From Pseudomonas viridiflava (lineage in GTDB: Bacteria; Pseudomonadota; Gammaproteobacteria; Pseudomonadales; Pseudomonadaceae), in NCBI RefSeq assembly GCF_900589395.1, contig NZ_UUIS01000079.1:1-64000 (forward strand): DNA of 64,000 nt. Direction: 5' to 3'. Under the pieces are notes generated by a model. The model was given only the letters and a program-made list of their open reading frames with translations, was not told the DNA's origin and made no database searches. Below are positions 1-7,565 of the stretch, piece after piece. The translations under genes and the position numbers were made by a program. The first letter of the stretch is position 1. Each line of letters begins with the position of its first letter.

Positions 1-122
1 CAGAACCATGCCTGCTGCCTTGAGCTTGAATTCATTCGAGTAAGAATTACGCATATTCATAAACACCTCGGATTTGGGCGCAATCATAGCGCCCGATAGA
101 GGTGTCCAGAATCATTAGGCCA
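1..122 (-). mobile_element. End of an IS3-family-like insertion sequence (partial, OrfA start)
   Basis: On the minus strand an ATG at position 60 opens a frame reading MNMRNSYSNEFKLKAAGMVL, which runs off the left edge. This matches the opening of IS3/IS911-type OrfA transposase subunits (R-x-S-Y-S-x-E-F-K-L-K-A-A). About 40 bases upstream of the ATG, the stretch at 101-122 read on the minus strand begins TGGCCTAATGATTCTGGACACC, which has the look of an IS3-type terminal inverted repeat. The element boundary is therefore put near 122. The other end, the direct repeats and the OrfB gene lie outside the window, so family and completeness are inferred. Confidence 0.6.
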
Positions 123-128
123 GTTCAA

Positions 129-196
129 GCCGCCTCCCACAGGTCTGTGGTGGGGCTGGTACCAATCACTTGTGGGAGGGGGCTTGCCCGCGATGG
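129..196. repeat. REP-like element pair
   Basis: Two GC-rich repeat arms, one reading GCCTCCCACAGG and one GTGGGAGGGGGCTTGCCCGCGATGG, face each other across about 25 bases. This is the Pseudomonas REP signature that recurs through the window. It lies just outside the IS end. Confidence 0.6.
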
Positions 197-292
197 CGGT
201 GGTAAAGGCTCAGCCGCCATGTCCGGTAGCCAGCCAGACAGACGGCAGCCCTGGTGCGACAGGAGCAAGGGCTGGGTGTTTCGGCCACGCAT

Positions 293-322
293 AAAAAAGG
301 GCCGATCAGATCGGCCCGAAAA
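293..322 (-). terminator. Rho-independent terminator of lsfA
   Basis: Read on the minus strand, GGGCCGATC and GATCGGCCC form a strong stem and are followed by a run of six T. It sits about 25 bases after the lsfA stop codon. Confidence 0.8.
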
Positions 323-346
323 ACCCCACTCAGGGATGTGCAGGTA

Positions 347-985
347 TCAGCGATTCGGTTGTGGCGTCAGGCGCAGGTAGGGCGTGACGGCCTTGTAGCC
401 CTTGGGGAAGCGTTGTTTGATCTCTTCCTCATCCTTGATCGACGGCACGATGACAACGTCGTCGCCGTCCACCCAGTTGGCCGGGGTGGCCACCTTGTGG
501 TTGTCGGTCAGTTGCAGCGAGTCGATGACCCGCAGGATCTCGTGGAAGTTGCGACCGGTGCTGGCCGGATAGGTAATGGTCAGGCGCACCTTCTTGTTCG
601 GATCGATCACGAACAGCGAGCGCACGGTCAGGGTGTCGCTGGCATTGGGGTGGATCAGGTCGTACAGGTCCGAGACCTTGCGGTCGGCGTCGGCCAGGAT
701 CGGGAAATTGACGATCGTGTTTTGAGTGGCGTTGATGTCGTCGATCCATTTGACGTGGGAGTCGACCGGGTCGACCGACAGCGCGATGGCCTTCACACCA
801 CGCCTGGCGAATTCATCCTTGAGCTTGGCAGTAAAGCCCAGCTCGGTGGTGCACACCGGCGTGAAGTCCGCCGGATGAGAAAACAGCACGCCCCAACTGT
901 CGCCCAGCCACTCGTGAAAACGAATGCGGCCTTCACTGGAATCCTGTTCGAAGTCAGGGGCGATATCGCCAAGTCGCAGTGTCAT
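347..985 (-). CDS. lsfA: 1-Cys peroxiredoxin, LsfA type (Prx6 subfamily)
   Basis: Thiol peroxidase of 212 residues that reduces hydrogen peroxide and organic peroxides in the cytoplasm. The peroxidatic Cys45 sits in HPADFTPVCTTE, the hallmark of the Prx6/1-Cys group, and no conventional resolving Cys motif is seen. In Pseudomonas, LsfA is known as a sulfate-starvation-induced antioxidant usually encoded next to the ssu alkanesulfonate genes. Here the downstream side holds a terminator, a REP pair and an IS end instead, so any ssu genes lie beyond the window or were displaced. Upstream (986-1117) is an AT-rich leader. The ATG at 985 begins MTLRLGDIAPDF, the usual start. The porin gene lies upstream on the same strand with its own terminator. 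Confidence 0.93.
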   Translation of the reverse strand: MTLRLGDIAPDFEQDSSEGRIRFHEWLGDSWGVLFSHPADFTPVCTTELGFTAKLKDEFARRGVKAIALSVDPVDSHVKWIDDINATQNTIVNFPILADADRKVSDLYDLIHPNASDTLTVRSLFVIDPNKKVRLTITYPASTGRNFHEILRVIDSLQLTDNHKVATPANWVDGDDVVIVPSIKDEEEIKQRFPKGYKAVTPYLRLTPQPNR

Positions 986-1116
986 GGTGTAGCTCCTTGT
1001 GGGCAGGTGGACAATCGAGTGCGTTCAGATAGGAGTGCACTGTGCACCGATCTGTTGAAACTTAAAAAGAATAAATACAGATTTATATATAGCCATAAAG
1101 AATATAAAAATCCGGG

Positions 1117-1150
1117 CAAAAAGAACCCCGCACCAGGCGGGGTTCCTTTA
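1117..1150 (-). terminator. Rho-independent terminator of the porin gene
   Basis: On the minus strand GAACCCCGC pairs with GCGGGGTTC around a five-base loop and is followed by a T-rich tail. It lies directly after the porin stop codon at 1168 and separates the porin gene from lsfA. Confidence 0.85.
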
Positions 1151-1167
1151 TGCACCGTTCAACACAC

Positions 1168-2520
1168 TTACATGAAGTTGTAGGTGTAGTTGAAGATCAG
1201 ACGGGTCTGGTCGGTGTTGGTCGAGCTGGCCAGGGCCGCGTCGCCACGGTAGGTACCGTGACGCAGAGTGGTGCCGAAGCCCTTGAGCGGACCGCTCTGG
1301 ATGACGTAGTCAACGCGCATGTCGCGTTCCCACTCGGAGAACTCACGACCGGCGGTGGCGCCAGTGCCCTTGATGTCTTCGGCATGCAGGTAGGCGATCG
1401 CGGCTTTCAGGCCCGGGACGCCGGCCTTGGCGAAGTCGAACGAGTACTGACCGAAGGTAGTGTTCTCACCGGCGCGGGTGAACTGGTTGATCATCGAGTC
1501 GGTGAACAGATAGAAGCTGCCGCCACCGTTGCCTTCTGCACGGCCACGGCCGTCGGCGATGGAGCCCTGGTTCAGCGAAACGAAACCGCCGTCGTCGCCC
1601 ACTTGCTGGTGACCGACCATGACCGCATGGCCACCCAGCGAGTAGGTGAACATGGCCGACCAGGTGCTGTTGTCGACTTCACCCGGGGTCTTGGCATAGC
1701 CGTTGTTGTTGTTGAACAGGTAGCCGGAAGTGCCGCTGCTGTTCTTGCCGTCGGAGCTGCTGTTGAAGTAGCGCAGGTCGGTCTTGAACGACTGGTTCTC
1801 GGCGATCGGGTACACGTGCACCAGGCCCAGGAAGTGCTGCTTGTAGAAGTCTTCCAGGTTGGCGAAGTAGTACTGCAGGGTCAGGTCTTTGGTGACTTTC
1901 CAGTCAGCGCCGGCGAAGCGGAATTCATCGCTGCCTTTAGTGGCGCCGCCTACGGACAGGTCGGTCCAGTTGGTCGACGCACGACCGATGCTCTGGGTCA
2001 GCTGACCGGCGGTGAACGTCACGCCGTCCAGTTCCTTGGAGGTCAGGATGCCGCCTTCGAACGCCTGAGGCAGCAGGCGACCGTCGTTGGAGACCAGAAT
2101 CGGCAGGTTCGGGGCCAGGGCGTTACCGATTTTCAGCTCGGTCTTGGAGATGCGGGCCTTGGCGTTGGCGCCGGCACGGCTCCACTCGTTGACAGCCGAA
2201 CCGTCGGTGTCGCTGGGCGTCACGCCGCCGTTGGTGGCAGCCGAACGGTAGCCACGACCGCCGTCCAGGTGGATACCCACCAGGGCCTGGGCGTCCAGAC
2301 CGAAGCCGACGGTGCCTTGGGTGTAGCCCGAGGTGTAGTCGAACTTCAGGCCAGTGGCCGTCTCGCGGTGAGTGTGGTTGGTGCCTTCACGAAAATCGTT
2401 GTTGAAGAACAGGGTCCGGGAACTCACGGACGCCTTGCTGTCTTCGATGAAACCGGCAGCGCCGGCCTGCTGGGCCATGACGCCGAATGCTACGGCCAGG
2501 GCCAGGGTAGATTTCTTCAT
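1168..2520 (-). CDS. oprE: OprD-family outer-membrane porin, OprE-like
   Basis: Predicted outer-membrane beta-barrel porin of 450 residues, the usual OprD-family length. The ATG at 2520 is chosen because it is preceded by GAGGAG and opens a classical signal peptide (MKKSTLALAVAFGVMAQQAG, cleavage near AGAAG). The frame continues upstream for about 75 codons without such signals. The mature start (GFIEDSKASVSSRTLFFNNDFR) and the alternating beta strands are typical of OprD-family proteins. The pairing with lsfA downstream matches, from memory, the P. putida oprE-lsfA-ssu region, which is why the OprE name is used; substrate is not deducible. Several hundred bases of AT-richer leader precede it. 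Confidence 0.85.
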   Translation of the reverse strand: MKKSTLALAVAFGVMAQQAGAAGFIEDSKASVSSRTLFFNNDFREGTNHTHRETATGLKFDYTSGYTQGTVGFGLDAQALVGIHLDGGRGYRSAATNGGVTPSDTDGSAVNEWSRAGANAKARISKTELKIGNALAPNLPILVSNDGRLLPQAFEGGILTSKELDGVTFTAGQLTQSIGRASTNWTDLSVGGATKGSDEFRFAGADWKVTKDLTLQYYFANLEDFYKQHFLGLVHVYPIAENQSFKTDLRYFNSSSDGKNSSGTSGYLFNNNNGYAKTPGEVDNSTWSAMFTYSLGGHAVMVGHQQVGDDGGFVSLNQGSIADGRGRAEGNGGGSFYLFTDSMINQFTRAGENTTFGQYSFDFAKAGVPGLKAAIAYLHAEDIKGTGATAGREFSEWERDMRVDYVIQSGPLKGFGTTLRHGTYRGDAALASSTNTDQTRLIFNYTYNFM

Positions 2521-2944
2521 TACTTCGCTCCTCGTGAATCTAATTTTTGTAAGCCATGGCTCCGACTCCTCGAAGGCATGGTCGCGCGATTGACGCCAGT
2601 GTCGACCTTGAGGTCGATCGTGTACCGGACATCTCACGACTAATTGACTAGACCGCGTTGCTTCGGCCCGCTGCACGGTAGTGGAAAAAGCCCGAATCAA
2701 AAAGTAACGATTTATGCGACTTTTAGATCCGATCGCTATATACAAAACCGGGTAAGCAACCGACCGCCACGGAGTGTATCCACCTGGCAGGCTAATGCCT
2801 AAAAAATATTTTATGGCCGTTCGTCCGATTCTTTGCCTGTGGATGACCGAGCAGTCATATCTGATCCGCTTTCCTGCACGGCATGTTCCGTACGCCCGCT
2901 CTCTTATGAGCCTAACATTCTGTAAAACAAGACTTTTTTAATCA
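2521..2944. other. Intergenic leader of the porin gene
   Basis: About 420 bases without a convincing gene. The part nearest 2520 holds the GAGGAG ribosome-binding site of the porin. The rest is AT-richer than the surrounding genes and probably carries the porin promoter, but no clear -35/-10 pair or named operator could be assigned. Confidence 0.5.
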
Positions 2945-3187
2945 CTAGCAGCAATTATGACAATTGCCACCACCTGAACAGCAAGCGCTGTTGTCGGCCG
3001 GCAAGAAATAAGCGAATCGGCCTTCGGACGGTTCCTGAGCCTGTTTATACGCCTCGAAAACCAGGGTGCGGTTGAGACAAAGGGGAACAAACAGGACAGG
3101 GTCCTGTCGCGGTCCATCCGGCAATGCCGGACACGGCACAGGTGCGCGCGAGCTGACAATGCCATGCATCACCTTGGGTTCAGGCAC
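2945..3187 (-). CDS. Small protein with a Cys-rich C-terminus (unrecognised)
   Basis: An 80-residue frame from GTG 3187 (a second start, ATG, lies at 3169) ending in ACCSGGGNCHNCC, five Cys in twelve residues, which would suit metal or thiol chemistry. The preceding stretch (LNRTLVFEAYKQAQEPSEGRFAYFLPAD) has the composition of real protein. I do not recognise the family. No strong ribosome-binding site is seen, and a partly overlapping frame upstream (3169-3369, 66 residues) could mean that a longer gene has been frameshifted. It is transcribed towards the porin/lsfA genes but is separated from them by about 420 bases. Confidence 0.4.
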   Translation of the reverse strand: MPEPKVMHGIVSSRAPVPCPALPDGPRQDPVLFVPLCLNRTLVFEAYKQAQEPSEGRFAYFLPADNSACCSGGGNCHNCC

Positions 3188-3418
3188 GCCGTCAGTGCGC
3201 TATAGAGGTGCAAAAACCGCATCAAGCGTGGCCGGACGACAGCGTTCATGTCGTTCAACCTGTTCAGGCAGGCGCGGTAAGCCCCCGTTTCAAAGGCCCT
3301 GCAGGATTTTTCGCAATCCAGTGGCAGAAAACTCAAAACCTGGCACGCCACCTGCAATATCTCTTGCACCTACCAGTTTTGGGGGCCTTGGTACAGGCAG
3401 GCCGGGGATTCCCCTCTT

Positions 3419-3832
3419 TTATTGCTCACGGAGGCTGACTTCCAGCCTCCAGCGCCCGTCCACCTCGGCAGCGTTCCAGTCGCCGTGCAGTGGCCGGGCC
3501 GCCAGCAGCGTCAACACCAATCCTTTTTCAGCCCGTTGCAGCGTCCAGCGAGTCACCTTGCCGTCGGCGCGCAACTGGCCGTTCCACGGCTGGCCGGTCG
3601 CGTCCAGGCGCAACACGATGGCACCGTCGACCGTATCCCCCTGCACCTTCGGCTCTTCGTCGAACCATAACGCCAGCCCGCTGGGCAGCTCTTCGATCTG
3701 TTGCAGTTGGGCCGGGTCCGATTGCTGCACCCGGCCGATCATCATGCCCACGGAAAAGCCGACAATCGCAATCGAGCCCAGCACACGCGGCCAGAACTTC
3801 GGCCTGGGGTCTTCTTCGGGGGTAGAATGCAT
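3419..3832 (-). CDS. Hypothetical single-pass membrane protein
   Basis: 137 residues, starting at ATG 3832 because AAAGGA lies just upstream; a start nine codons earlier at 3859 is possible but would overlap the trmL start. It has a charged N-terminus (MHSTPEEDPRPKFWPR), one membrane helix at about residues 14-33 (VLGSIAIVGFSVGMMIG) and a periplasmic or cytoplasmic beta-rich tail ending in RWRLEVSLREQ. It is divergent from trmL with start codons about 25 bases apart, so the two share a promoter region. No function is recognised. Confidence 0.7.
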   Translation of the reverse strand: MHSTPEEDPRPKFWPRVLGSIAIVGFSVGMMIGRVQQSDPAQLQQIEELPSGLALWFDEEPKVQGDTVDGAIVLRLDATGQPWNGQLRADGKVTRWTLQRAEKGLVLTLLAARPLHGDWNAAEVDGRWRLEVSLREQ

Positions 3833-3857
3833 CCCGTCCTTTCGTTCGGAGCCGTGC

Positions 3858-4313
3858 ATGTTTCACGTCATCCTTTTTCAACCAGAAATTCCGCCGAATA
3901 CCGGCAATGTCATCAGGCTGTGCGCCAACAGTGGCTGCACCCTGCACTTGATCGAGCCGCTGGGTTTCGAGCTGGACGACAAGCGGCTGCGCCGCGCCGG
4001 GCTCGACTACCACGAGTATGCCACGCTGCAAACTCACGCCGACCTGCCCAGCTGTCTGGAAAAGATCGGCCATCCGCGACTGTTCGCCTTTACCACCAAG
4101 GGCTCGCAGCCCTTTCATGACGTCAGTTTCCAGCCCGGCGATGCCTTTATCTTCGGCCCGGAAAGCCGTGGCCTGCCGGGCGAGCTACTCGACACCTTTG
4201 CCGCCGAGCGCCGCCTGCGCCTGCCGATGCGTGAAGGCTGCCGCAGCCTGAACCTGTCCAACACGGTGGCGGTGGCCGTTTACGAAGCCTGGCGCCAGCA
4301 GGGTTTTGCCTGA
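3858..4313 (+). CDS. trmL: tRNA (cytidine/uridine-34-2'-O)-methyltransferase TrmL
   Basis: SPOUT-class methyltransferase of 151 residues that 2'-O-methylates the wobble base 34 of tRNA-Leu isoacceptors using S-adenosylmethionine. The start MFHVILFQPEIPPNTGNVIRLCAN, the cofactor-knot motif FGPESRGLP and the terminal SLNLSNTVAVAVYE are the conserved SPOUT motifs of the TrmL/YibK group, and the length matches. The ATG at 3858 overlaps the alternative start of the divergent membrane protein. A bidirectional terminator follows and separates it from secB on the opposite strand. In E. coli trmL (yibK) also lies near secB-grxC-yibN, which supports the call. Confidence 0.93.
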   Translation: MFHVILFQPEIPPNTGNVIRLCANSGCTLHLIEPLGFELDDKRLRRAGLDYHEYATLQTHADLPSCLEKIGHPRLFAFTTKGSQPFHDVSFQPGDAFIFGPESRGLPGELLDTFAAERRLRLPMREGCRSLNLSNTVAVAVYEAWRQQGFA

Positions 4314-4335
4314 GGACAGGTCGGCTGACGAGCGC

Positions 4336-4372
4336 CCACAAAAAAGCGCCCGTCGAGGCGCTTATTTGTGGG
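4336..4372. terminator. Bidirectional terminator between trmL and secB
   Basis: An AAGCGCC/GGCGCTT hairpin flanked by an A-rich run on its left and a T-rich run on its right, lying between the convergent trmL and secB genes, so it can stop transcription in both directions. Confidence 0.8.
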
Positions 4373-4385
4373 CCCGCGAATCGAC

Positions 4386-4871
4386 TCAGGCCGATGGCGC
4401 TTCGCCGGACTGCTGCAAACGCTGCAGTTCTTGCGCATACAGGGCGTCGAAGTTCACCGGGGCCAGCATCAGTGCCGGGAACGAACCACGCACCACCAGG
4501 CTGTCGATGGTCTCGCGCGCGTACGGGAACAGGATGTTGGGGCAGAACGCGCCCAGGGTGTGGCTCATCGACGAAGGGTCCAGGCCCTTGATCAGGAAGA
4601 TACCGGCCTGCTGGACTTCAACGATGAAGGCCACTTCGTCGCCGTTGTTGACGGTCACCGACAGGGTCAGCACGACTTCGTAGAAATCGTTCTCAAGTTC
4701 TTTCTGGCGGGTGTTCAGGTCCAGGCTGACCGACGGGGTCCACTCCTGGCGAAAGATGGCCGGGCTTTTCGGGGCTTCGAACGACAGGTCGCGCACGTAG
4801 ATACGCTGCAGGCTGAACTGCGGTGCGTTTTCTTCGTTGGCAACGGCGCCGTTGGTGGTTTGTTCGGTCAT
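4386..4871 (-). CDS. secB: Protein-export chaperone SecB
   Basis: Cytoplasmic chaperone of 161 residues that forms tetramers, keeps preproteins unfolded and delivers them to SecA. The core FSLQRIYVRDLSFEAPKSP, the strands of the central sheet, and the C-terminal LGAFCPNILFPYARETIDSLVVRGSFP are diagnostic of SecB. It is the first gene after the trmL/secB terminator seen from the right and is the last of the minus-strand set rhodanese-grxC-secB; the gap to grxC is about 43 bases, so they are probably cotranscribed, as in many gammaproteobacteria. Confidence 0.97.
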   Translation of the reverse strand: MTEQTTNGAVANEENAPQFSLQRIYVRDLSFEAPKSPAIFRQEWTPSVSLDLNTRQKELENDFYEVVLTLSVTVNNGDEVAFIVEVQQAGIFLIKGLDPSSMSHTLGAFCPNILFPYARETIDSLVVRGSFPALMLAPVNFDALYAQELQRLQQSGEAPSA

Positions 4872-4914
4872 GCTCGGATCCTTCTCGATAATAGGGACTT
4901 AACAGGAGTTTGAA

Positions 4915-5169
4915 TCAGCCTAGAAGCATTGCATCGAGCTTGCCGGCGCGCTCCAGGGCGAACAGGTCATCACAGCCGCCCACATGAGTGGCGCCGATCC
5001 AGATCTGCGGAACCGAAGTGCGCCCGGCCTTCTGGGCCATTTCGGCACGTAGCTGAGGCTTGCCATCGACGCGGATTTCTTCGAAGGCGACGTTCTTGCG
5101 CTCGAGCAACTGCTTGGCACGAATGCAATACGGGCAATAGTCACTGGAATAAACGAGAACGTGGGTCAT
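4915..5169 (-). CDS. grxC: Glutaredoxin 3
   Basis: Dithiol glutaredoxin of 84 residues that reduces disulfides and glutathione-mixed disulfides using glutathione. The active site CPYC is at residues 12-15, the cis-Pro motif TSVPQIWIG near 51-59 and the GGCDDL glutathione-binding turn near 64-69. The length is typical of GrxC. It lies one base after the rhodanese-like gene and just before secB, so an operon rhodanese-grxC-secB is likely. Confidence 0.96.
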   Translation of the reverse strand: MTHVLVYSSDYCPYCIRAKQLLERKNVAFEEIRVDGKPQLRAEMAQKAGRTSVPQIWIGATHVGGCDDLFALERAGKLDAMLLG

Positions 5170-5170
5170 G

Positions 5171-5584
5171 TCACTTCACCAATGGCAGGTTATCGCCGCG
5201 CCAGCTGGAAATGCCGCCCGACAGTTTGGCCGCCTTGAAGCCGGCCTTGATCAGTTCGCCTGCGGTGCTGCCGGCATGCTGGCCATGGGCATCGACCAGA
5301 ATCAGGGTCTTGTCCTTGTACTTTTGCAGGTCGGCGGTGCGGGTCAGGATCTTTTCCTTCGGGTAATTGAGCGCACCGACGATGTGGCCAGCGGCGAAAT
5401 CCTTGGCCGAGCGCATGTCGATGACCACGCCCTGGTCGCTGTTGACCAGTGCGGTCAGCTCGCCGGTGCTGACGCCACGGGCGCCCTTGCTCATCTCGTA
5501 GGCGATCAGCAAGGCCAGCAGAATCACGAAAGCGCCCGTGATCAGGTAGTGGTGGGTGACGAATTCAAGCAGGTGAGCAACCAT
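5171..5584 (-). CDS. Rhodanese-like membrane-anchored protein (YibN family), no catalytic Cys
   Basis: 137 residues from ATG 5584, with an N-terminal membrane helix (about residues 9-28, THHYLITGAFVILLALLIAY) followed by a rhodanese fold (DMRSAKDFAAGHIVGALNYP...). The active-site loop that would carry the catalytic Cys reads ILVDAHGQHAGS, with no Cys, so sulfur transfer by the usual route is not expected. The YibN family occurs at this place next to grxC-secB in many bacteria; its role is not established. Upstream frame to 5629 lacks start signals. The gene is divergent from gpmI. Confidence 0.85.
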   Translation of the reverse strand: MVAHLLEFVTHHYLITGAFVILLALLIAYEMSKGARGVSTGELTALVNSDQGVVIDMRSAKDFAAGHIVGALNYPKEKILTRTADLQKYKDKTLILVDAHGQHAGSTAGELIKAGFKAAKLSGGISSWRGDNLPLVK

Positions 5585-5776
5585 GTCCAGTTTCCAGGGC
5601 GTTAAAATGCCGGCCAGTATACACAGCACCCAAGGTCGGCCAAAGTCTACCCGGCGTGACGCGCCGGGAACTTACACCTAAAATGCCTATCCTTTTGCTA
5701 CTTCCCATTTTGCCAAGCAGGCCGCGTGAAACCGGGTCACTTCATCCGGCTCGTGCGCCCGCAAACGAGGGTTCCC

Positions 5777-7309
5777 ATGACTGCCACTGCAAAACCACTG
5801 GTCCTGATCATTCTCGACGGCTTCGGCCACAGCGAGAACCCTGACGGCAACGCCATCATGGCAGCCCGCATGCCAGTCATGGAGCGCCTCTACGCCACCA
5901 AGCCACATGGCCTGATTTCAGGGTCGGGCATGGATGTGGGCCTGCCGGACGGGCAGATGGGTAACTCGGAGGTCGGCCACATGAACCTGGGCGCCGGCCG
6001 TGTGGTTTACCAGGACTTCACCCGCGTGACCAAGGCTATCCGCGACGGCGAGTTCTTCGAGAACCCGACCATTTGTGCCGCGGTCGACAAGGCCGTCACT
6101 GCCGGCAAGGCCGTGCACATCATGGGCCTGTTGTCCGACGGCGGCGTGCACAGTCACCAGGACCACCTGGTGGCCATGGCCGAACTGGCGGTCAAGCGGG
6201 GCGCCGAAAAGATCTACCTGCATGCATTCCTCGATGGCCGCGACACCCCGCCGCGCAGCGCTCAATCGTCGCTTGAACAGGTCGACGCCGCCTTCGCCCG
6301 CCTGGGCAAGGGCCGCACCGCCACGATCATCGGCCGCTTCTTCGCCATGGACCGCGACAACCGCTGGGACCGTGTGTCGGCCGCCTACAACCTGATCGTC
6401 GACGGCCAGGCCGAGTATCACGTCGACAGCGCCGTGGCCGGCCTGCAGGCGGCCTATGCGCGCGACGAGAGCGACGAATTCGTCAAGCCCACCGCCATCG
6501 GCGAGTCGGTTCGTGTCGAAGACGGTGACGCGGTGGTGTTCATGAACTTCCGCGCCGACCGCGCCCGTGAACTGAGCCGGGTATTCGTCGAGGACGATTT
6601 CAAGGAATTCCCGCGCGCGCGCCAGCCGAAGGTCAACTACGTGATGCTGACCCAGTATTCGGCCAGCATCCCGGCGCCGTCGGCCTTCGCCCCGGGCAGC
6701 CTGAAAAACGTGCTGGGCCAGTACCTGGCCGACAACGGCAAGACCCAACTGCGCATCGCCGAAACCGAGAAATACGCCCACGTGACCTTCTTCTTCTCCG
6801 GCGGTCGTGAAGAGCCGTTCCCGGGCGAAGAGCGCATCCTGATCCCGTCGCCAAAGGTCGCCACCTATGACCTGCAGCCGGAAATGAGCGCACCGGAAGT
6901 CACCGACAGGATCGTCGACGCCATCGAGCACCAGCGCTACGACGTGATCGTGGTCAATTACGCCAACGGCGACATGGTCGGCCACAGCGGCGTGATGGCG
7001 GCAGCGGTCAAGGCCGTGGAATGCCTGGACGAATGCCTGGGTCGCATTACCGCTGCACTGGAGAAGGTCGGCGGCGAAGCGCTGATCACTGCCGACCACG
7101 GCAACGTCGAGCAGATGACCGACGACCACACCGGACAGGCCCACACCGCCCACACCTCGGAGCCGGTGCCGTTCGTCTACTTCGGCAACAAGCCGCTGAA
7201 AGTGCGTGAAGGTGGCGTGCTGGCCGACGTCGCCCCGACCCTGCTGCACCTGCTGGGCATGGAAAAGCCCGAGGAAATGAGCGGGCATTCGATTCTGGTG
7301 GCTGAATAA
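5777..7309 (+). CDS. gpmI: 2,3-bisphosphoglycerate-independent phosphoglycerate mutase
   Basis: Interconverts 2- and 3-phosphoglycerate in glycolysis/gluconeogenesis; a manganese enzyme of the alkaline-phosphatase superfamily. 510 residues, standard length. The metal-binding Asp14 lies in LIILDGFG, the phosphorylated Ser64 in MGNSEVGHMNLGAGR, the substrate motif in LDGRDTPPRS and the C-terminal metal cluster in ITADHGNVEQM. The ATG at 5777 is preceded by GAGG and starts MTATAKPLVLIILDG; the open frame upstream lacks support. Following it is a long inverted repeat, then envC, which appears to be transcribed in the same direction. Confidence 0.97.
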   Translation: MTATAKPLVLIILDGFGHSENPDGNAIMAARMPVMERLYATKPHGLISGSGMDVGLPDGQMGNSEVGHMNLGAGRVVYQDFTRVTKAIRDGEFFENPTICAAVDKAVTAGKAVHIMGLLSDGGVHSHQDHLVAMAELAVKRGAEKIYLHAFLDGRDTPPRSAQSSLEQVDAAFARLGKGRTATIIGRFFAMDRDNRWDRVSAAYNLIVDGQAEYHVDSAVAGLQAAYARDESDEFVKPTAIGESVRVEDGDAVVFMNFRADRARELSRVFVEDDFKEFPRARQPKVNYVMLTQYSASIPAPSAFAPGSLKNVLGQYLADNGKTQLRIAETEKYAHVTFFFSGGREEPFPGEERILIPSPKVATYDLQPEMSAPEVTDRIVDAIEHQRYDVIVVNYANGDMVGHSGVMAAAVKAVECLDECLGRITAALEKVGGEALITADHGNVEQMTDDHTGQAHTAHTSEPVPFVYFGNKPLKVREGGVLADVAPTLLHLLGMEKPEEMSGHSILVAE

Positions 7310-7362
7310 GGGTCACAAGCACAAGTAACTTATTGATTTATTGGCTATCAAATTCACGCCTT

Positions 7363-7472
7363 GTAGGAGCGCGCTCTGCCCGCGACCGAGTGCGTAGCGC
7401 TCGCAAGATCTCGGAAACGCTGAAAATTTACGACTGCTAACGCACTCGGTCGCGGGCAGAGCGCGCTCCTAC
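7363..7472. repeat. REPIN: long inverted REP pair with conserved spacer
   Basis: The arms GTAGGAGCGCGCTCTGCCCG and its inverted copy ending CGGGCAGAGCGCGCTCCTAC pair over about 30 bases (including CGACCGAGTGCG / CGCACTCGGTCG). The spacer carries CGCTGAAAATTTACGACTGCT, which recurs in the repeats at 11076, 12882, 26006 and 29630. It sits between gpmI and envC. Confidence 0.85.
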
Positions 7473-7565
7473 TGCGTCAGGCGACGCTGAACATTTGTTT
7501 TGCTTGATATGACGGGCATACTAGGCCCGTCGCTTTTTTCACCTTGCCCGGTATCGCTTATCCCC

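Noticed and set aside
254..1183. 309-residue plus-strand frame over lsfA
   Set aside because: Antisense shadow of lsfA, whose Prx6 motif on the minus strand is unmistakable.
5918..7288. 456-residue open frame on the minus strand opposite gpmI
   Set aside because: It is the antisense shadow of a highly expressed, GC-rich gene; composition (many His, Gln, Val-Gly) has no family likeness, and gpmI is certain.
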